Shown in pieces: positions 8,531 through 16,979 of a stretch of DNA of 64,000 bases. The notes under the pieces were generated by a model, which was not told the origin of the DNA, did no database searches, and was given only the letters and a program-made list of their open reading frames with translations. This stretch comes from Variovorax paradoxus (GTDB lineage: Bacteria > Pseudomonadota > Gammaproteobacteria > Burkholderiales > Burkholderiaceae_C): assembly GCF_030815975.1 (NCBI RefSeq), contig NZ_JAUSXL010000002.1, positions 3,646,501 to 3,710,500 on the forward strand. The letters are read 5' to 3'. The translations under genes and the position numbers were made by a program. Numbering within the stretch: position 1 is the first letter of the stretch; each line of letters starts with the position of its first letter.

Positions 8531-9355
8531 TCACCCGCCTCTGGCCTCGCCGACCTCGGCCGCGTTTTCGTCTTCACCGCCGTCTTCACCGTTGCCGTCG
8601 TTGCCCCGGCGATGCTGCGGCGCCAGCGGGCAGGCGCCGCAATAGCCCTCACCCGGCAGCAGGTGGTAGAGGCAGCAGTGCCGGTGCAGCTTCATTGCAA
8701 CGGTGCGGCCTTCGTGGTGCCACGGCACTTCGCGCTGGCGCCCGTGCAGCGGGTTGAGGCCGTCGGCGGCTTCCGGCCAGGCGGCCGTGTGCAGCAGGTG
8801 GGCCTGGTCTTGCGCGATGGTGGCCGAGCCGCCGGTCAGTTGCAGGCCCTGCTGAAGGATGGGTTCGAGGCGGCGCGCCGCGTTGCCCCAGAGGATCTTG
8901 GGCGCCAGCGGCGTCAGCCGCGTGAGTTCAGCGAACAGTGGTGCGAGGTGCCGCCACAGCAACGGCCCGTAGCGCTCCGACGTTGCGGCGCCGTGCCGCG
9001 ATTCGCCGAGTTCGACGATGTGGAAACCGAGCACATCGCCGTTGCCGTCGAGCCGTACCCAGACCTGCGCGGCCGAGACCGGAAAGACATGCTGCAGAAC
9101 GCTCGCCCCCGCCACGACGGGCGGCAGCAGAACCTCGAGATACCGGAGGCTCCATACCGAGGCGACAGCCCGCAGGTCGCTGCCGGCGTCGCCCCTGAAG
9201 CGCGCGTGCCGGCGCAGCACTTCGCCCAGGCGCGGGCCGGGCTGCAGCAGGTCGGCCACGCGCATGGCGTCGGCGGGAGGGGCTGGCGCGCACTGGAGCC
9301 CTTCGCCGAGCGGCGCCAGTTCGCCCCGGAAGATGGGCGCCAGCAGCGGGATCAT
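8531..9355 (-). CDS. FhuF-like ferric-siderophore reductase
   Basis: This is a 274-residue protein with the FhuF [2Fe-2S] signature CC-x10-C-x2-C near its C-terminus (HCCLYHLL then YCGACPL). Members of the family release iron from hydroxamate siderophores by reduction in the cytoplasm. After the cluster motif there is an unusual tail of about 30 residues rich in Gly, Glu, Asp and Asn, of unknown role. It is the first gene of the leftward tailoring set and is divergent from the exporter gene. No Fur box is evident in the 205 bp between them. Confidence 0.88.
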   Translation of the reverse strand: MIPLLAPIFRGELAPLGEGLQCAPAPPADAMRVADLLQPGPRLGEVLRRHARFRGDAGSDLRAVASVWSLRYLEVLLPPVVAGASVLQHVFPVSAAQVWVRLDGNGDVLGFHIVELGESRHGAATSERYGPLLWRHLAPLFAELTRLTPLAPKILWGNAARRLEPILQQGLQLTGGSATIAQDQAHLLHTAAWPEAADGLNPLHGRQREVPWHHEGRTVAMKLHRHCCLYHLLPGEGYCGACPLAPQHRRGNDGNGEDGGEDENAAEVGEARGG

Positions 9356-9560
9356 GGGCCGGCTCGCAAGAGCGCAGCGAGGCGTCGCTCAGGGTGCATG
9401 CCTTCAAGACGCGCGAGCGGCCCGCATGTTCACAGGAGCACGCATCGAAGAGCCCCGGGCCGGCATCGCCATGAACATCGGCGGGCCCCGGTCGTCTATG
9501 CAAGGAGCGGCATCGCGCCGCATGAACGCAATCGCCCCGATGGGCGGAAAGACTCCTTGC

Positions 9561-11258
9561 ATGACATCTTCCAGTGGTACTGGTGCCGGCAGCGGCAATC
9601 GCGCGGAAGTCGCGCGCCTGCTGAAACCTTTTCTCCCGTGGATCCTGCTGTCCGTGGTCACGGGCGTCTTTGCGGGCATTGCCACCGTGGCCCTGCTGCG
9701 CACCATCAACCAGGTGCTGAACCAGCAGGGCAGCATGGCCGGCGGGCTGCTGCTGACCTTCATCGGGCTGTGCCTGGTGGCACTGTTCGGCCGCATGGCG
9801 TCCGACATCTCCACCAATTTCGTCGGCCAGCAACTGGTGGCGCAGGTGCGCAAGAGCCTCGCGCAAAAAATTCTCTCGGCGCCCATCGATGCGCTGGAGC
9901 GCTACCGCACGCACCGCCTGATGCCGGTGCTGTCGCAGGACGTGGACATGATCAGCGACGCCGCCTTCGTGCTGTCCACCGCGCTGATCGCGGTGGCCGT
10001 GGCGCTGGGCTGCCTGGCCTACCTGGCCTGGCTGTCGCTGCCGCTCTTTTGCCTGCTGTTCGTGGCACTCGTGCTGGGCGCCACCTTCCAGACCGTGGCG
10101 CAGACGCGCGCCGAGGTCGGCTTCTGGAAGGCGCGCGAGCATGAAGACCTGCTGCACAAGGCCTACCAGGCGATCAGCGAGGGCGCCAAGGAATTGCGCA
10201 TGCACCGCGAGCGCCGCACCCGCATGTTCGGCGGCCAGATCGAGCGCATCGTGGACAGCATCCGCAGCGTCAACAGCCGTGCCATCAACGTCTTCGTGCT
10301 GGCCACCTCGTTCGGCTCGGCCATGTTCTTTCTCTTGATCGCGTTGATCCTCGGGTGGGCCGCATTCCGCACGACCGAGCCCGTGGTGCTCAGCGGCTTC
10401 GTGCTGGTGCTGCTGTTCCTGAAGGGGCCGATCGACCAGATCGCGCGCTCGCTGCCCAACGTGGGCCGGGCCAAGATCGCCTTCATGCGCATCGCCGACC
10501 TGTCGGCGCGCTTCGCAAGCCCCGAGCCGCACCTGCACCTGGAGCGCACGGGCGGTCCGCAGACCCTGTCCGAAGGCATCGGCATGCGCGGCGTGCGCTA
10601 TGCATTCGACGCGCCGGATGGCGGCGAGCCTTTTGTGCTCGGGCCCATCGACCTGCAATTGCGGCGCGGCGAGATGGTGTTCGTGGTGGGCGACAACGGC
10701 TCCGGCAAGACCACGCTGATCAAGCTGCTGCTGGGCCTGTACGCGCCGCAGCAGGGTGAAGTGCTGCGCGACGGCGCCGTCGTCACGCCCGAGTTTCGCG
10801 ACGACTACCGGCAGCTGTTCACGACGGTGTTCTCCGACTTCTATCTGTTCGAGAACCTGGTCGCGAACGAGAAGGGCGAAGAGGGCGCACACGCGCTGCC
10901 GCAAGCCGCGCTGCCTTACCTGCAGCGCCTGGAGATCGCCCACAAGGTGAGCATCAAGGACGGCTCGTTCAGCACCGTCGACCTGTCGACCGGCCAGCGC
11001 AAGCGGCTGGCGCTGGTGCATGCCTACCTCGAAGGCCGTCCGGTGCTGGTGTTCGATGAATGGGCGGCCGACCAGGACCCGACCTTCCGCCACCTCTTCT
11101 ACACCGAGCTGCTTCCCGAGCTGCGTGCCAAGGGCCACCTGCTGGTGGTCATCTCGCACGACGACCGTTACTTCCACCTGGCCGACCGCGTGATCACCAT
11201 GAAGGCCGGGCGCATCGAGGAAGACCGCGCACGCGCACCGCAGGGGCTGGCCGCCTGA
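9561..11258 (+). CDS. PvdE/SyrD-type siderophore peptide exporter (ABC, fused TM and ATPase)
   Basis: The 565-residue protein has an N-terminal six-helix membrane domain (about residues 15-300). It is followed by an ATPase with Walker A GDNGSGKTT near residue 376, signature LSTGQRKR near 475, and Walker B VLVFDE near 495. The order and length match the cyclic-peptide export family that moves pyoverdine precursor or lipopeptides across the inner membrane. The start at 9561 fits family length (PvdE is about 550 residues). Upstream in-frame codons exist but add an unlikely leader. It should deliver the acylated precursor to the periplasm, where the acylase encoded downstream can act. Confidence 0.92.
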   Translation: MTSSSGTGAGSGNRAEVARLLKPFLPWILLSVVTGVFAGIATVALLRTINQVLNQQGSMAGGLLLTFIGLCLVALFGRMASDISTNFVGQQLVAQVRKSLAQKILSAPIDALERYRTHRLMPVLSQDVDMISDAAFVLSTALIAVAVALGCLAYLAWLSLPLFCLLFVALVLGATFQTVAQTRAEVGFWKAREHEDLLHKAYQAISEGAKELRMHRERRTRMFGGQIERIVDSIRSVNSRAINVFVLATSFGSAMFFLLIALILGWAAFRTTEPVVLSGFVLVLLFLKGPIDQIARSLPNVGRAKIAFMRIADLSARFASPEPHLHLERTGGPQTLSEGIGMRGVRYAFDAPDGGEPFVLGPIDLQLRRGEMVFVVGDNGSGKTTLIKLLLGLYAPQQGEVLRDGAVVTPEFRDDYRQLFTTVFSDFYLFENLVANEKGEEGAHALPQAALPYLQRLEIAHKVSIKDGSFSTVDLSTGQRKRLALVHAYLEGRPVLVFDEWAADQDPTFRHLFYTELLPELRAKGHLLVVISHDDRYFHLADRVITMKAGRIEEDRARAPQGLAA

Positions 11259-11306
11259 GAGGGCGCCTGCCCGCCCCAATCCAACACACAGAGGAGTTGA
11301 CATCCC

Positions 11307-12608
11307 ATGCAACACATCCATGACCTGATCGGGATCGGATTCGGCCCGTCGAACGTTGCGCTGGCCATCGCGCTCGACGAGAAGCGCCACGGCGGCAAGC
11401 CGCTGGACGCGCTGTTCATCGAGCGGCAGCCCAGCTTCGCCTGGCACCCGCACATGCTGCTGGACCAGGCGCACATGCAGATCTCTTTCCTGAAGGACCT
11501 CGCGACGCTGCGCAATCCCACGAGCCGCTTCACTTTCGTGAACTACCTGCACGAACAGGGGCGGCTCACGGACTTCATCAACCTCAAGAGCTTCTTTCCG
11601 AGCCGCCACGAGTTCAACGACTACCTGCGCTGGGCCGCGGGCCAGTTCGAGGAGGCCTGCCGCTACGGCGAGGAAGTGTTTGAAGTGCTGCCTGAGAAGC
11701 AGGGCGGCGAGGTGTCGCTGCTGCGCGTACGCTCGCGCGACGCCGGCGGCCGGGTGCAGGAGCGGCTCGCGCGCAACCTGGTGGTCGGCATCGGCGGCGT
11801 GCCCAACATTCCCGAGGGCTTCCGGGGGCTGCGCGACGATCCGCGCGTGTTCCATTCGAGCAGCTACCTGAAGGACATGGCAGGGCATCCGCAGGCGCGC
11901 AGGATCGCCATCGTGGGCGCGGGCCAGAGCGCGGCCGAGATCTTCATGGACCTGCAGGGGCGCGCGGGCGCGCCGCAGGTCGACCTCATCATGCGTGCGC
12001 GCTCCATCCGGCCGTCGGACGACAGCCCCTTCGTGAACGAAGTGTTCAATGCCGACTTCACCGACTACATGTACAGCCGCGGCAGCGATGAGCGCGCCGC
12101 GCTGCTCGACGAGTTCTCGCAGACCAACTACGCGGTGGCCGACCTCGACCTGATCCAGCAGATCTACAAGGTCTTCTATGACCAGAAAGTGGCGCGCGGC
12201 AACCGCCTGCGCATGCTGCGCCAGCACGATGTGCGCGCGGTCCGCGCCGCTTCGGATGGGGTCCATCTCACGCTGCTGGACCGCGACGTGCGGCGCGAGA
12301 GTACGGTTCGCTACGACGCCGTGGTGCTCGCCACCGGCTATGCGCGCGACCAGCACAGGGACCTGCTGCTGCCGCTCGCGCCGTACCTCGGGGACCACGA
12401 CGTCGATCGCTACTACCGCCTGAACGGCACGCCCGATTTCCACCCGGGCATCTACCTGCAGGGCGCTTGCGAGGACAGCCACGGCCTGAGCGACACGCTG
12501 CTTTCAGTGACCTCCGTTCGCACGGGGGAGATCGGCAATGCATTGCTCGCCGCCCAGTCCCGTGCGCGCAGCACTGTGCGCGACGCGCCGCAGGCCGTCC
12601 AGATCTAG
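11307..12608 (+). CDS. L-ornithine N5-monooxygenase (PvdA/SidA family)
   Basis: The 433-residue flavoprotein carries an FAD-binding motif GIGFGPSN at residues 9-16. It also has the substrate segment FLKDLATLRNPTS, an NADPH site GAGQSAAE near residue 206, and the C-terminal ATGY motif near residue 342. It hydroxylates the side-chain nitrogen of ornithine (or possibly lysine), supplying the residue that the formyl- and acetyltransferases cap. The presence of a PvdF-like enzyme favours ornithine. AGGAG lies about 11 nt upstream of the ATG. It follows the exporter with a 48-bp gap and is likely in one transcript with it. Confidence 0.94.
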   Translation: MQHIHDLIGIGFGPSNVALAIALDEKRHGGKPLDALFIERQPSFAWHPHMLLDQAHMQISFLKDLATLRNPTSRFTFVNYLHEQGRLTDFINLKSFFPSRHEFNDYLRWAAGQFEEACRYGEEVFEVLPEKQGGEVSLLRVRSRDAGGRVQERLARNLVVGIGGVPNIPEGFRGLRDDPRVFHSSSYLKDMAGHPQARRIAIVGAGQSAAEIFMDLQGRAGAPQVDLIMRARSIRPSDDSPFVNEVFNADFTDYMYSRGSDERAALLDEFSQTNYAVADLDLIQQIYKVFYDQKVARGNRLRMLRQHDVRAVRAASDGVHLTLLDRDVRRESTVRYDAVVLATGYARDQHRDLLLPLAPYLGDHDVDRYYRLNGTPDFHPGIYLQGACEDSHGLSDTLLSVTSVRTGEIGNALLAAQSRARSTVRDAPQAVQI

Positions 12609-12697
12609 CTCCGGCCCAGCCGCGGGTCTCCTCCCCTGTTCCGGGGCGTGCCACGCTTCGGCGGCGGGGAGCGCCCGAACGTCCCGCTTCCCCCTCC

Positions 12698-12850
12698 ATG
12701 CGCAGAATCGTTCCTTTCGCTCTTGTTCTTCTTCTGGTCATCGTCGGTGCCGGGCTGCTCTGGGCGCGTCGTCCCGCCGCTGCGGTCGACTCCGTACCCG
12801 TGGTGCGCTCGACCATCGAATCCAGCGTCACCGCGCTCGGGACGCTCCAA
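12698..12850 (+). pseudogene. 5' remnant of a MacA/PvdR-like efflux adaptor gene
   Basis: The first 51 codons read as the N-terminus of a MacA-type membrane-fusion protein: a membrane anchor (FALVLLLVIVGAGLLWA) followed by PVVRSTIESSVTALGTLQ, the usual start of the first barrel. At about 12850 the homology stops, and the DNA continues as an outer-membrane-factor gene in a different frame. Adaptors of this class are normally near 380 residues, so about 85 percent is missing. Translation in this frame would run on as an unrelated chimeric tail to 13348. Confidence 0.75.
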
Positions 12851-13376
12851 TGCGAACGTGCAGGCGGCACGCGCGGCGCTGCTGCCGCGCGTCACCTTGA
12901 GCGCCTCCATCGGCCTGCAGGGACAGGCGCCGGGCGGGCTGCTCGACAATCCGCTCTACAGCCTTGCCGCGGGACTCGCGGCGCCGATCTTCGACGGCGG
13001 CCGGCTCGCGGGCGCACGCGAGCTTGCCGAGGCGCGGCGCGAGGAACTGCTCGGCGCCTACCGCGCCGCGGTCATTGCCGCTTTCGCCGATGCGCAATCC
13101 GCGCTCCATGCGGTCGGGGGCATCGATGCGCAGGCATCGGCGCAGGCCGACGAACTGCGGGAGGCGCGCCGCGCGGCGGAGCTTTCGGAACTGCGCTACG
13201 AGGCGGGCGCCGAGACGCTGCTGGTCCTGCTCGATGCGCAGCGTGTGTTGTATGCCGCGCAGGACCTGGAAATCCAGTTACGGCAGGCCCGGTTGCAGGC
13301 GCGCGTTGCGCTGTACCGCGCGCTGGGCGGCGGATGGCGCGACGATGACCGCCTGCTCGCGCAGGGCGAACGGTGA
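12849..13376 (+). pseudogene. 3' remnant of a NodT/OpmQ-like outer-membrane factor gene
   Basis: From about 12849 the frame encodes the C-terminal third of an outer-membrane efflux lipoprotein. It shows ANVQAARAALLPRVTLSAS, APIFDGGRLAGAREL, a long helical region and RYEAGAETLLVLLDAQRVLY, and runs to a proper stop. There is no start codon or signal peptide of its own; the frame upstream is only a shadow. Full family members are about 450-490 residues, and here about 175 remain. Order and strand match an adaptor-transporter-outer-membrane-factor operon (PvdR-PvdT-OpmQ in Pseudomonas) from which one internal deletion removed the middle. Confidence 0.78.
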
Positions 13377-13517
13377 AACCTCTCGCCCAATGCTGCCCTC
13401 ATCGCACGCCACGTGAGCGCCTGCTTCTTCGGAACTGGCTGGAATGAACATATGTGTGGGTGCTGCGTCAATACGAGAGACGAAGCCAACCCGGGCACAG
13501 ATTCAACGCAGTCGACG

Positions 13518-13757
13518 ATGGCCACCAAAACTTCCATTTCCCCAGAGGCCGCCGTCGACCGGGCCTGGGAGCTTTTCTGCCGGCTGCACAACGCCCCCTC
13601 GTGCATCCATGCGGATCAGCTTGTCCAGTGGCTCGGCGAAGACCCCCGGCATGTGCGGGCGTTCGACGAGGCGCTCACCCTGTGGGCGCTCGCGGGCGCC
13701 GCCCTGTTGAGTCCCGTGTTGGAAGGAGCGCAGCACAGCAGCTCCGATCTGCAATAG
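13518..13757 (+). CDS. Stand-alone FecR-type DUF4880 domain protein
   Basis: The 79-residue protein consists almost only of the domain that forms the cytoplasmic N-terminus of FecR-like anti-sigma factors. Characteristic parts are AAVDRAWELFCRLH, QWLGEDPRHVRAFDEA and a hydrophobic helix ending LWALAGAALL. The transmembrane helix and the periplasmic FecR domain are absent. In FecR proteins this region binds the ECF sigma factor. The ATG at 13518 is chosen because the homology begins right after it. It may be a functional regulator or a truncated remnant; no sigma-factor gene is visible in this window. Confidence 0.6.
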   Translation: MATKTSISPEAAVDRAWELFCRLHNAPSCIHADQLVQWLGEDPRHVRAFDEALTLWALAGAALLSPVLEGAQHSSSDLQ

Positions 13758-13783
13758 CCAAGCTGGCAACTGTTCAAAAAAAA

Positions 13784-16192
13784 GTGAAAACAACCTTCAA
13801 ACCCGGAACGCGTGCGTTGAGTCGCTGCGTCGCCGCCATCGCCCTGGCTGGCATATTCGTCGGCGCCGCTCCAGCGTGGGCCCGGCGTGAAGCGCCGGTG
13901 GCGTCGATCGAAATACGCCGCACCGGCGACGGCATCCCCCATGTGCGCGCCACCACCTGGCGAGGTCTGGGCATCGGCTACGGCCAGGTACAGGCCGAGG
14001 ACGCGCTGTGCACGCTGGCTGACGCCTTCGTGACCTACAGCGGCCAGCGCTCCCTGTACTTCGGCGCCGACAAGAGGCCGGTCACGCGCTCGACCTTCGG
14101 CAATCCCGTCAATCTCGATCTCGACCTTTTCTTCAAGGCCTTTGCAGGCCCGGACTCGATCGAGGCTCTCAAGCGGGAGCAGCCGGCCGATCTCAGCGAA
14201 CTCATTGCCGGCTACGCGGAGGGCTACAACCGCCATGTGCGCTCGCTCCAGCAGGGCGGCAAGGGCGCAGCACGGCATGCCTGCAGCGGGGCACCGTGGG
14301 TGCGGACCATCGGGCCGGACGATGTCTACCGGCGCATGATCGCTGCCGCGCTGGCAGGCGGGTACACGCGTTTCGTCTCCGAGATCGTGAATGCGAAACC
14401 TGCCGCGGCCGCACCGCCCGCACCTGCGGACAAGCTCTCGCTGTCGTCCTGGCTCGAGATTCCCGTGGGCGACGCGCGCGGCATCGGCAGCAATGTGCTG
14501 GCTTTCGGCCAGGCAGCGACCGGCGAGCGCGGCAGCAGCGTGCTGTTCGGCAACCCGCATTGGTACTGGGGCGGGCCGGACCGCTTCTACCAGGCGCACC
14601 TGACGCTGCCGGGGAAGATGGACGTGGCGGGTGTGTCCTTCCTCGGCATTCCGGTGATCATGATCGGCTTCAACAACGACGTCGCCTGGAGCCACACGGT
14701 GTCGGCCGCGCGGCGCTTCGGGCTGTTCGAGCTCGCGCTGGACCCCGCGGACCCCACCCGCTACCTGGTCGACGGCGTGTCCGAGCGCATGCAGGCCCAG
14801 CCGGTGGCCGTGGAGGTGCGCCGACCCGACGGAACGCTCGAGGAGATTCGCCGCACGCTCTACCGCACGCGCTTTGGACCCGTGGTCGACTTGGGGGCGC
14901 GCAACCCGGCGCTCGGCTGGAGCGCCCACAAGGCGCTGGCCATGCGTGACGTCAATGCGAACAACCCGCGCATCTTCCCGAACTTCTTCCGCTGGGACCA
15001 GGCGCACTCGCTCGACGAATTCATCGAGATCCAGAAGCAGGAGAGCGCAATGCCATGGGTCAACACCGCTGCGATCGGACGGGGCGACGGCCGTGTCTGG
15101 TATGCCGACATCGGCGCAGTGCCCGGCGTGCCCGACGACCTGCGCGCGGCCTGCGCGACACCGCTGTCGAAGGCCTTTGCCGCGATCGATCCGAACACGC
15201 CCCTGCTCGATGGCAGCCGGGCGGCATGCGAATGGCGAACCGAGCAGGCTTCGGTGCAAACCGGCCGCATGCCCGCCGACCGCCTGCCCAGCATGCTGCG
15301 CGAGGACTATGTTGCCAACCTGAACGACAGCTATTGGCTGACCAACCCGGCGCAGCCGTTGACGGGTTTCGCATCGATCCTCGGCGGCGAGGGGCGGGCG
15401 CTCTCGATGCGCGGGAGGGAAGGGCATCGCATCGCGGGTGAACTCGCGGGCGCGGGCGCCACGTCGGCCAAGTTGCTGGCGGACCGCTTGATGCACAAGA
15501 CGCAGGAGGCCCGTTCATATACCGCGGATCAGTTCAAGCAATCCTTGCTCGACATGGCGTGTGAATCCTCGGGCGAAGGGGCGCCGGCACTCGACCTGCA
15601 GCAGGCCTGCCAGGTGCTTCGCAACTGGTCGAACCGCGCTGGTGCGCAGGACCGCGGCGCGCTGCTGTGGGACGCCTTCTGGACCCGGCTGCAGAAGATT
15701 CCGGCGGGGGAGTTCTACACGAAGGCGTTCTCGGCCGTGGCGCCGTTGCAGACGCCGGGCGGTGTCAATGCCGCAGACCCGCGCGTGGCGCGCGCGCTCG
15801 CTGGCGCGGTCGAAGACATGCAGCAGAAGGGCTGGGCGCTGGACGCGCCGCTGGGCACGCTGCGCTTCGCCCGCAGCGAAGGCCGCCAGGTGCCGCTGTT
15901 CGGCGGCTGCGATGCCGAGGGCTACTTCACCGTCTCCTGCGCCAACGAGGGCGACTACACCATGGGCGATCGCTCCCATGGCAACACCTACCTCCAGGTC
16001 GTGTACTTCGACCGGCATGGCGTGCAGGCGCGCACGCTGCTCGCGCACGGCGAACGCGAAACCGCGGTGACGAACGGCGAGGGCATCGCGCCGGTGGCGC
16101 GCTATGCGCGCAAGGACTGGCTGCGCTTCCCGTTCCGCGAGGAGGACATCGCACGCGATCCCGCGCTCCGGCGGCGCAAGCTGCAACCCTGA
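13784..16192 (+). CDS. PvdQ-like Ntn-hydrolase acylase of the siderophore locus
   Basis: This is an 802-residue precursor of the penicillin-amidase family. A signal peptide (AAIALAGIFVGAAPAWA) precedes the alpha chain and spacer. The autoproteolytic site and beta-chain nucleophile are in GIGSNVLAFG, with Ser near residue 236. HWYWGGPDRFYQAH and a late HGNTYLQV segment are also family-typical. PvdQ removes the fatty-acyl chain from the pyoverdine precursor in the periplasm, and related enzymes also cut acyl-homoserine lactones. Placement here suggests processing of the lipopeptide siderophore. The start is a GTG at 13784 giving the signal peptide; the longer open frame is not protein-like. Confidence 0.87.
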   Translation: MKTTFKPGTRALSRCVAAIALAGIFVGAAPAWARREAPVASIEIRRTGDGIPHVRATTWRGLGIGYGQVQAEDALCTLADAFVTYSGQRSLYFGADKRPVTRSTFGNPVNLDLDLFFKAFAGPDSIEALKREQPADLSELIAGYAEGYNRHVRSLQQGGKGAARHACSGAPWVRTIGPDDVYRRMIAAALAGGYTRFVSEIVNAKPAAAAPPAPADKLSLSSWLEIPVGDARGIGSNVLAFGQAATGERGSSVLFGNPHWYWGGPDRFYQAHLTLPGKMDVAGVSFLGIPVIMIGFNNDVAWSHTVSAARRFGLFELALDPADPTRYLVDGVSERMQAQPVAVEVRRPDGTLEEIRRTLYRTRFGPVVDLGARNPALGWSAHKALAMRDVNANNPRIFPNFFRWDQAHSLDEFIEIQKQESAMPWVNTAAIGRGDGRVWYADIGAVPGVPDDLRAACATPLSKAFAAIDPNTPLLDGSRAACEWRTEQASVQTGRMPADRLPSMLREDYVANLNDSYWLTNPAQPLTGFASILGGEGRALSMRGREGHRIAGELAGAGATSAKLLADRLMHKTQEARSYTADQFKQSLLDMACESSGEGAPALDLQQACQVLRNWSNRAGAQDRGALLWDAFWTRLQKIPAGEFYTKAFSAVAPLQTPGGVNAADPRVARALAGAVEDMQQKGWALDAPLGTLRFARSEGRQVPLFGGCDAEGYFTVSCANEGDYTMGDRSHGNTYLQVVYFDRHGVQARTLLAHGERETAVTNGEGIAPVARYARKDWLRFPFREEDIARDPALRRRKLQP

Positions 16193-16219
16193 ATTTCCGG
16201 ATCGCGGCGCGGTGGCACG

Positions 16220-16236
16220 GCGGGGCTCAGCCCCGC
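16220..16236. terminator. Small hairpin at the acylase/GST convergence
   Basis: GCGGGGC and GCCCCGC form a 7-bp stem with a 3-nt loop. It overlaps the stop codon of the GST gene and lies 28 bp after the acylase stop. It may act as a weak terminator for the acylase transcript; no T-run follows. Confidence 0.35.
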
Positions 16237-16931
16237 TTCGGAATGCCCAAGCCCTTGGCGACGGCCGGCCGCGCGACGAAGGTTTCGAGCACTCGCGCCA
16301 CATTCTTGAACTCGCTGAAGCCCACCAGATCGCCCGCTTCGTAGAAGCCGATCAGATTGCGGATCCACGGGAACGAGGCGATGTCGGCGATGGTGTAGTC
16401 GTCGCCCATGATCCATGCGCGGTTGGCCAGGTGCTTGTCGAGCACGCCAAGCAGCCGCCTCGCTTCGGCCACATAGCGGTCGCGCGGTCGCTTGTCTTCA
16501 TAGTCCTTGCCGGCAAACTTGTTGAAGAAGCCGAGCTGGCCGAACATCGGCCCGATGCCACCCATCTGGAACATCAGCCATTGGATGGTTTCGTAGCGGC
16601 CCGCCGCGTCTTCGGGAATGAACTTGCCGGTCTTGTCGGCCAGGTACAGAAGAATGGCGCCCGATTCGAACAGCGCCAGCGGCTTGCCGCCGGGCCCATC
16701 GGGATCGAGGATCGCGGGAATCTTGTTGTTCGGACTGAGCGAGAGAAACTCCGGCGACATCTGGTCGTGGGTTTCGAAGCTCACCAGGTGCGGCTCGTAG
16801 GCAAGGCCGGTTTCCTCCAGCATGATCGACACCTTCACGCCGTTGGGCGTGGGCAGCGAATACAGCTGCAGCCGGTCGGGCTGGAGCGCGGGCCATTTCT
16901 TGGTGATGGGAAAGCGGGACAGGTCGGTCAT
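16227..16931 (-). CDS. Glutathione S-transferase family protein (YghU/YfcG-like)
   Basis: The 234-residue protein has an N-terminal thioredoxin-like GST domain (YSLPTPNGVKVSIMLEE, then NNKIPAI and FESGAILLYLAD). A helical C-terminal domain ends with the MGDDYTIADIASFPW motif. The TPNG segment and the long N-terminal lead fit the YfcG/YghU nu-class proteins, which act as glutathione-dependent disulfide reductases. It is a single gene, convergent with the acylase and upstream of nothing obvious in the same direction. Confidence 0.88.
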   Translation of the reverse strand: MTDLSRFPITKKWPALQPDRLQLYSLPTPNGVKVSIMLEETGLAYEPHLVSFETHDQMSPEFLSLSPNNKIPAILDPDGPGGKPLALFESGAILLYLADKTGKFIPEDAAGRYETIQWLMFQMGGIGPMFGQLGFFNKFAGKDYEDKRPRDRYVAEARRLLGVLDKHLANRAWIMGDDYTIADIASFPWIRNLIGFYEAGDLVGFSEFKNVARVLETFVARPAVAKGLGIPKRG

Positions 16932-16979
16932 GCGTGGTTCATCGAAAGCGGAGTTGGGAGAACGCCGCGCCCGCCGGTT

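Noticed and set aside
8461..8652. An extended N-terminus for the formyltransferase
   Set aside because: The family begins at KLVYVLSL and the extension overlaps the FhuF gene with low-complexity sequence.
8928..12482. A very long open frame on the - strand opposite the exporter and monooxygenase genes
   Set aside because: It is an antisense shadow of strongly conserved + strand genes in GC-rich DNA, with His/Arg/Ala/Gln-rich, motif-free translation.
12698..13348. A 216-residue chimeric protein across the macA/nodT junction
   Set aside because: After codon 51 the frame is out of register with the outer-membrane-factor homology and gives unrelated Arg/Ala-rich sequence, so it is treated as pseudogene remnants.
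13377..13517. ECF sigma (PvdS-like) promoter before the DUF4880 gene
   Set aside because: No TAAAT/CGT pair or FecI-type -35 element with proper spacing could be found.
1..16192. Naming the product as variochelin
   Set aside because: The gene set fits, but the A domains that set the peptide sequence lie outside the window, so identity cannot be claimed.
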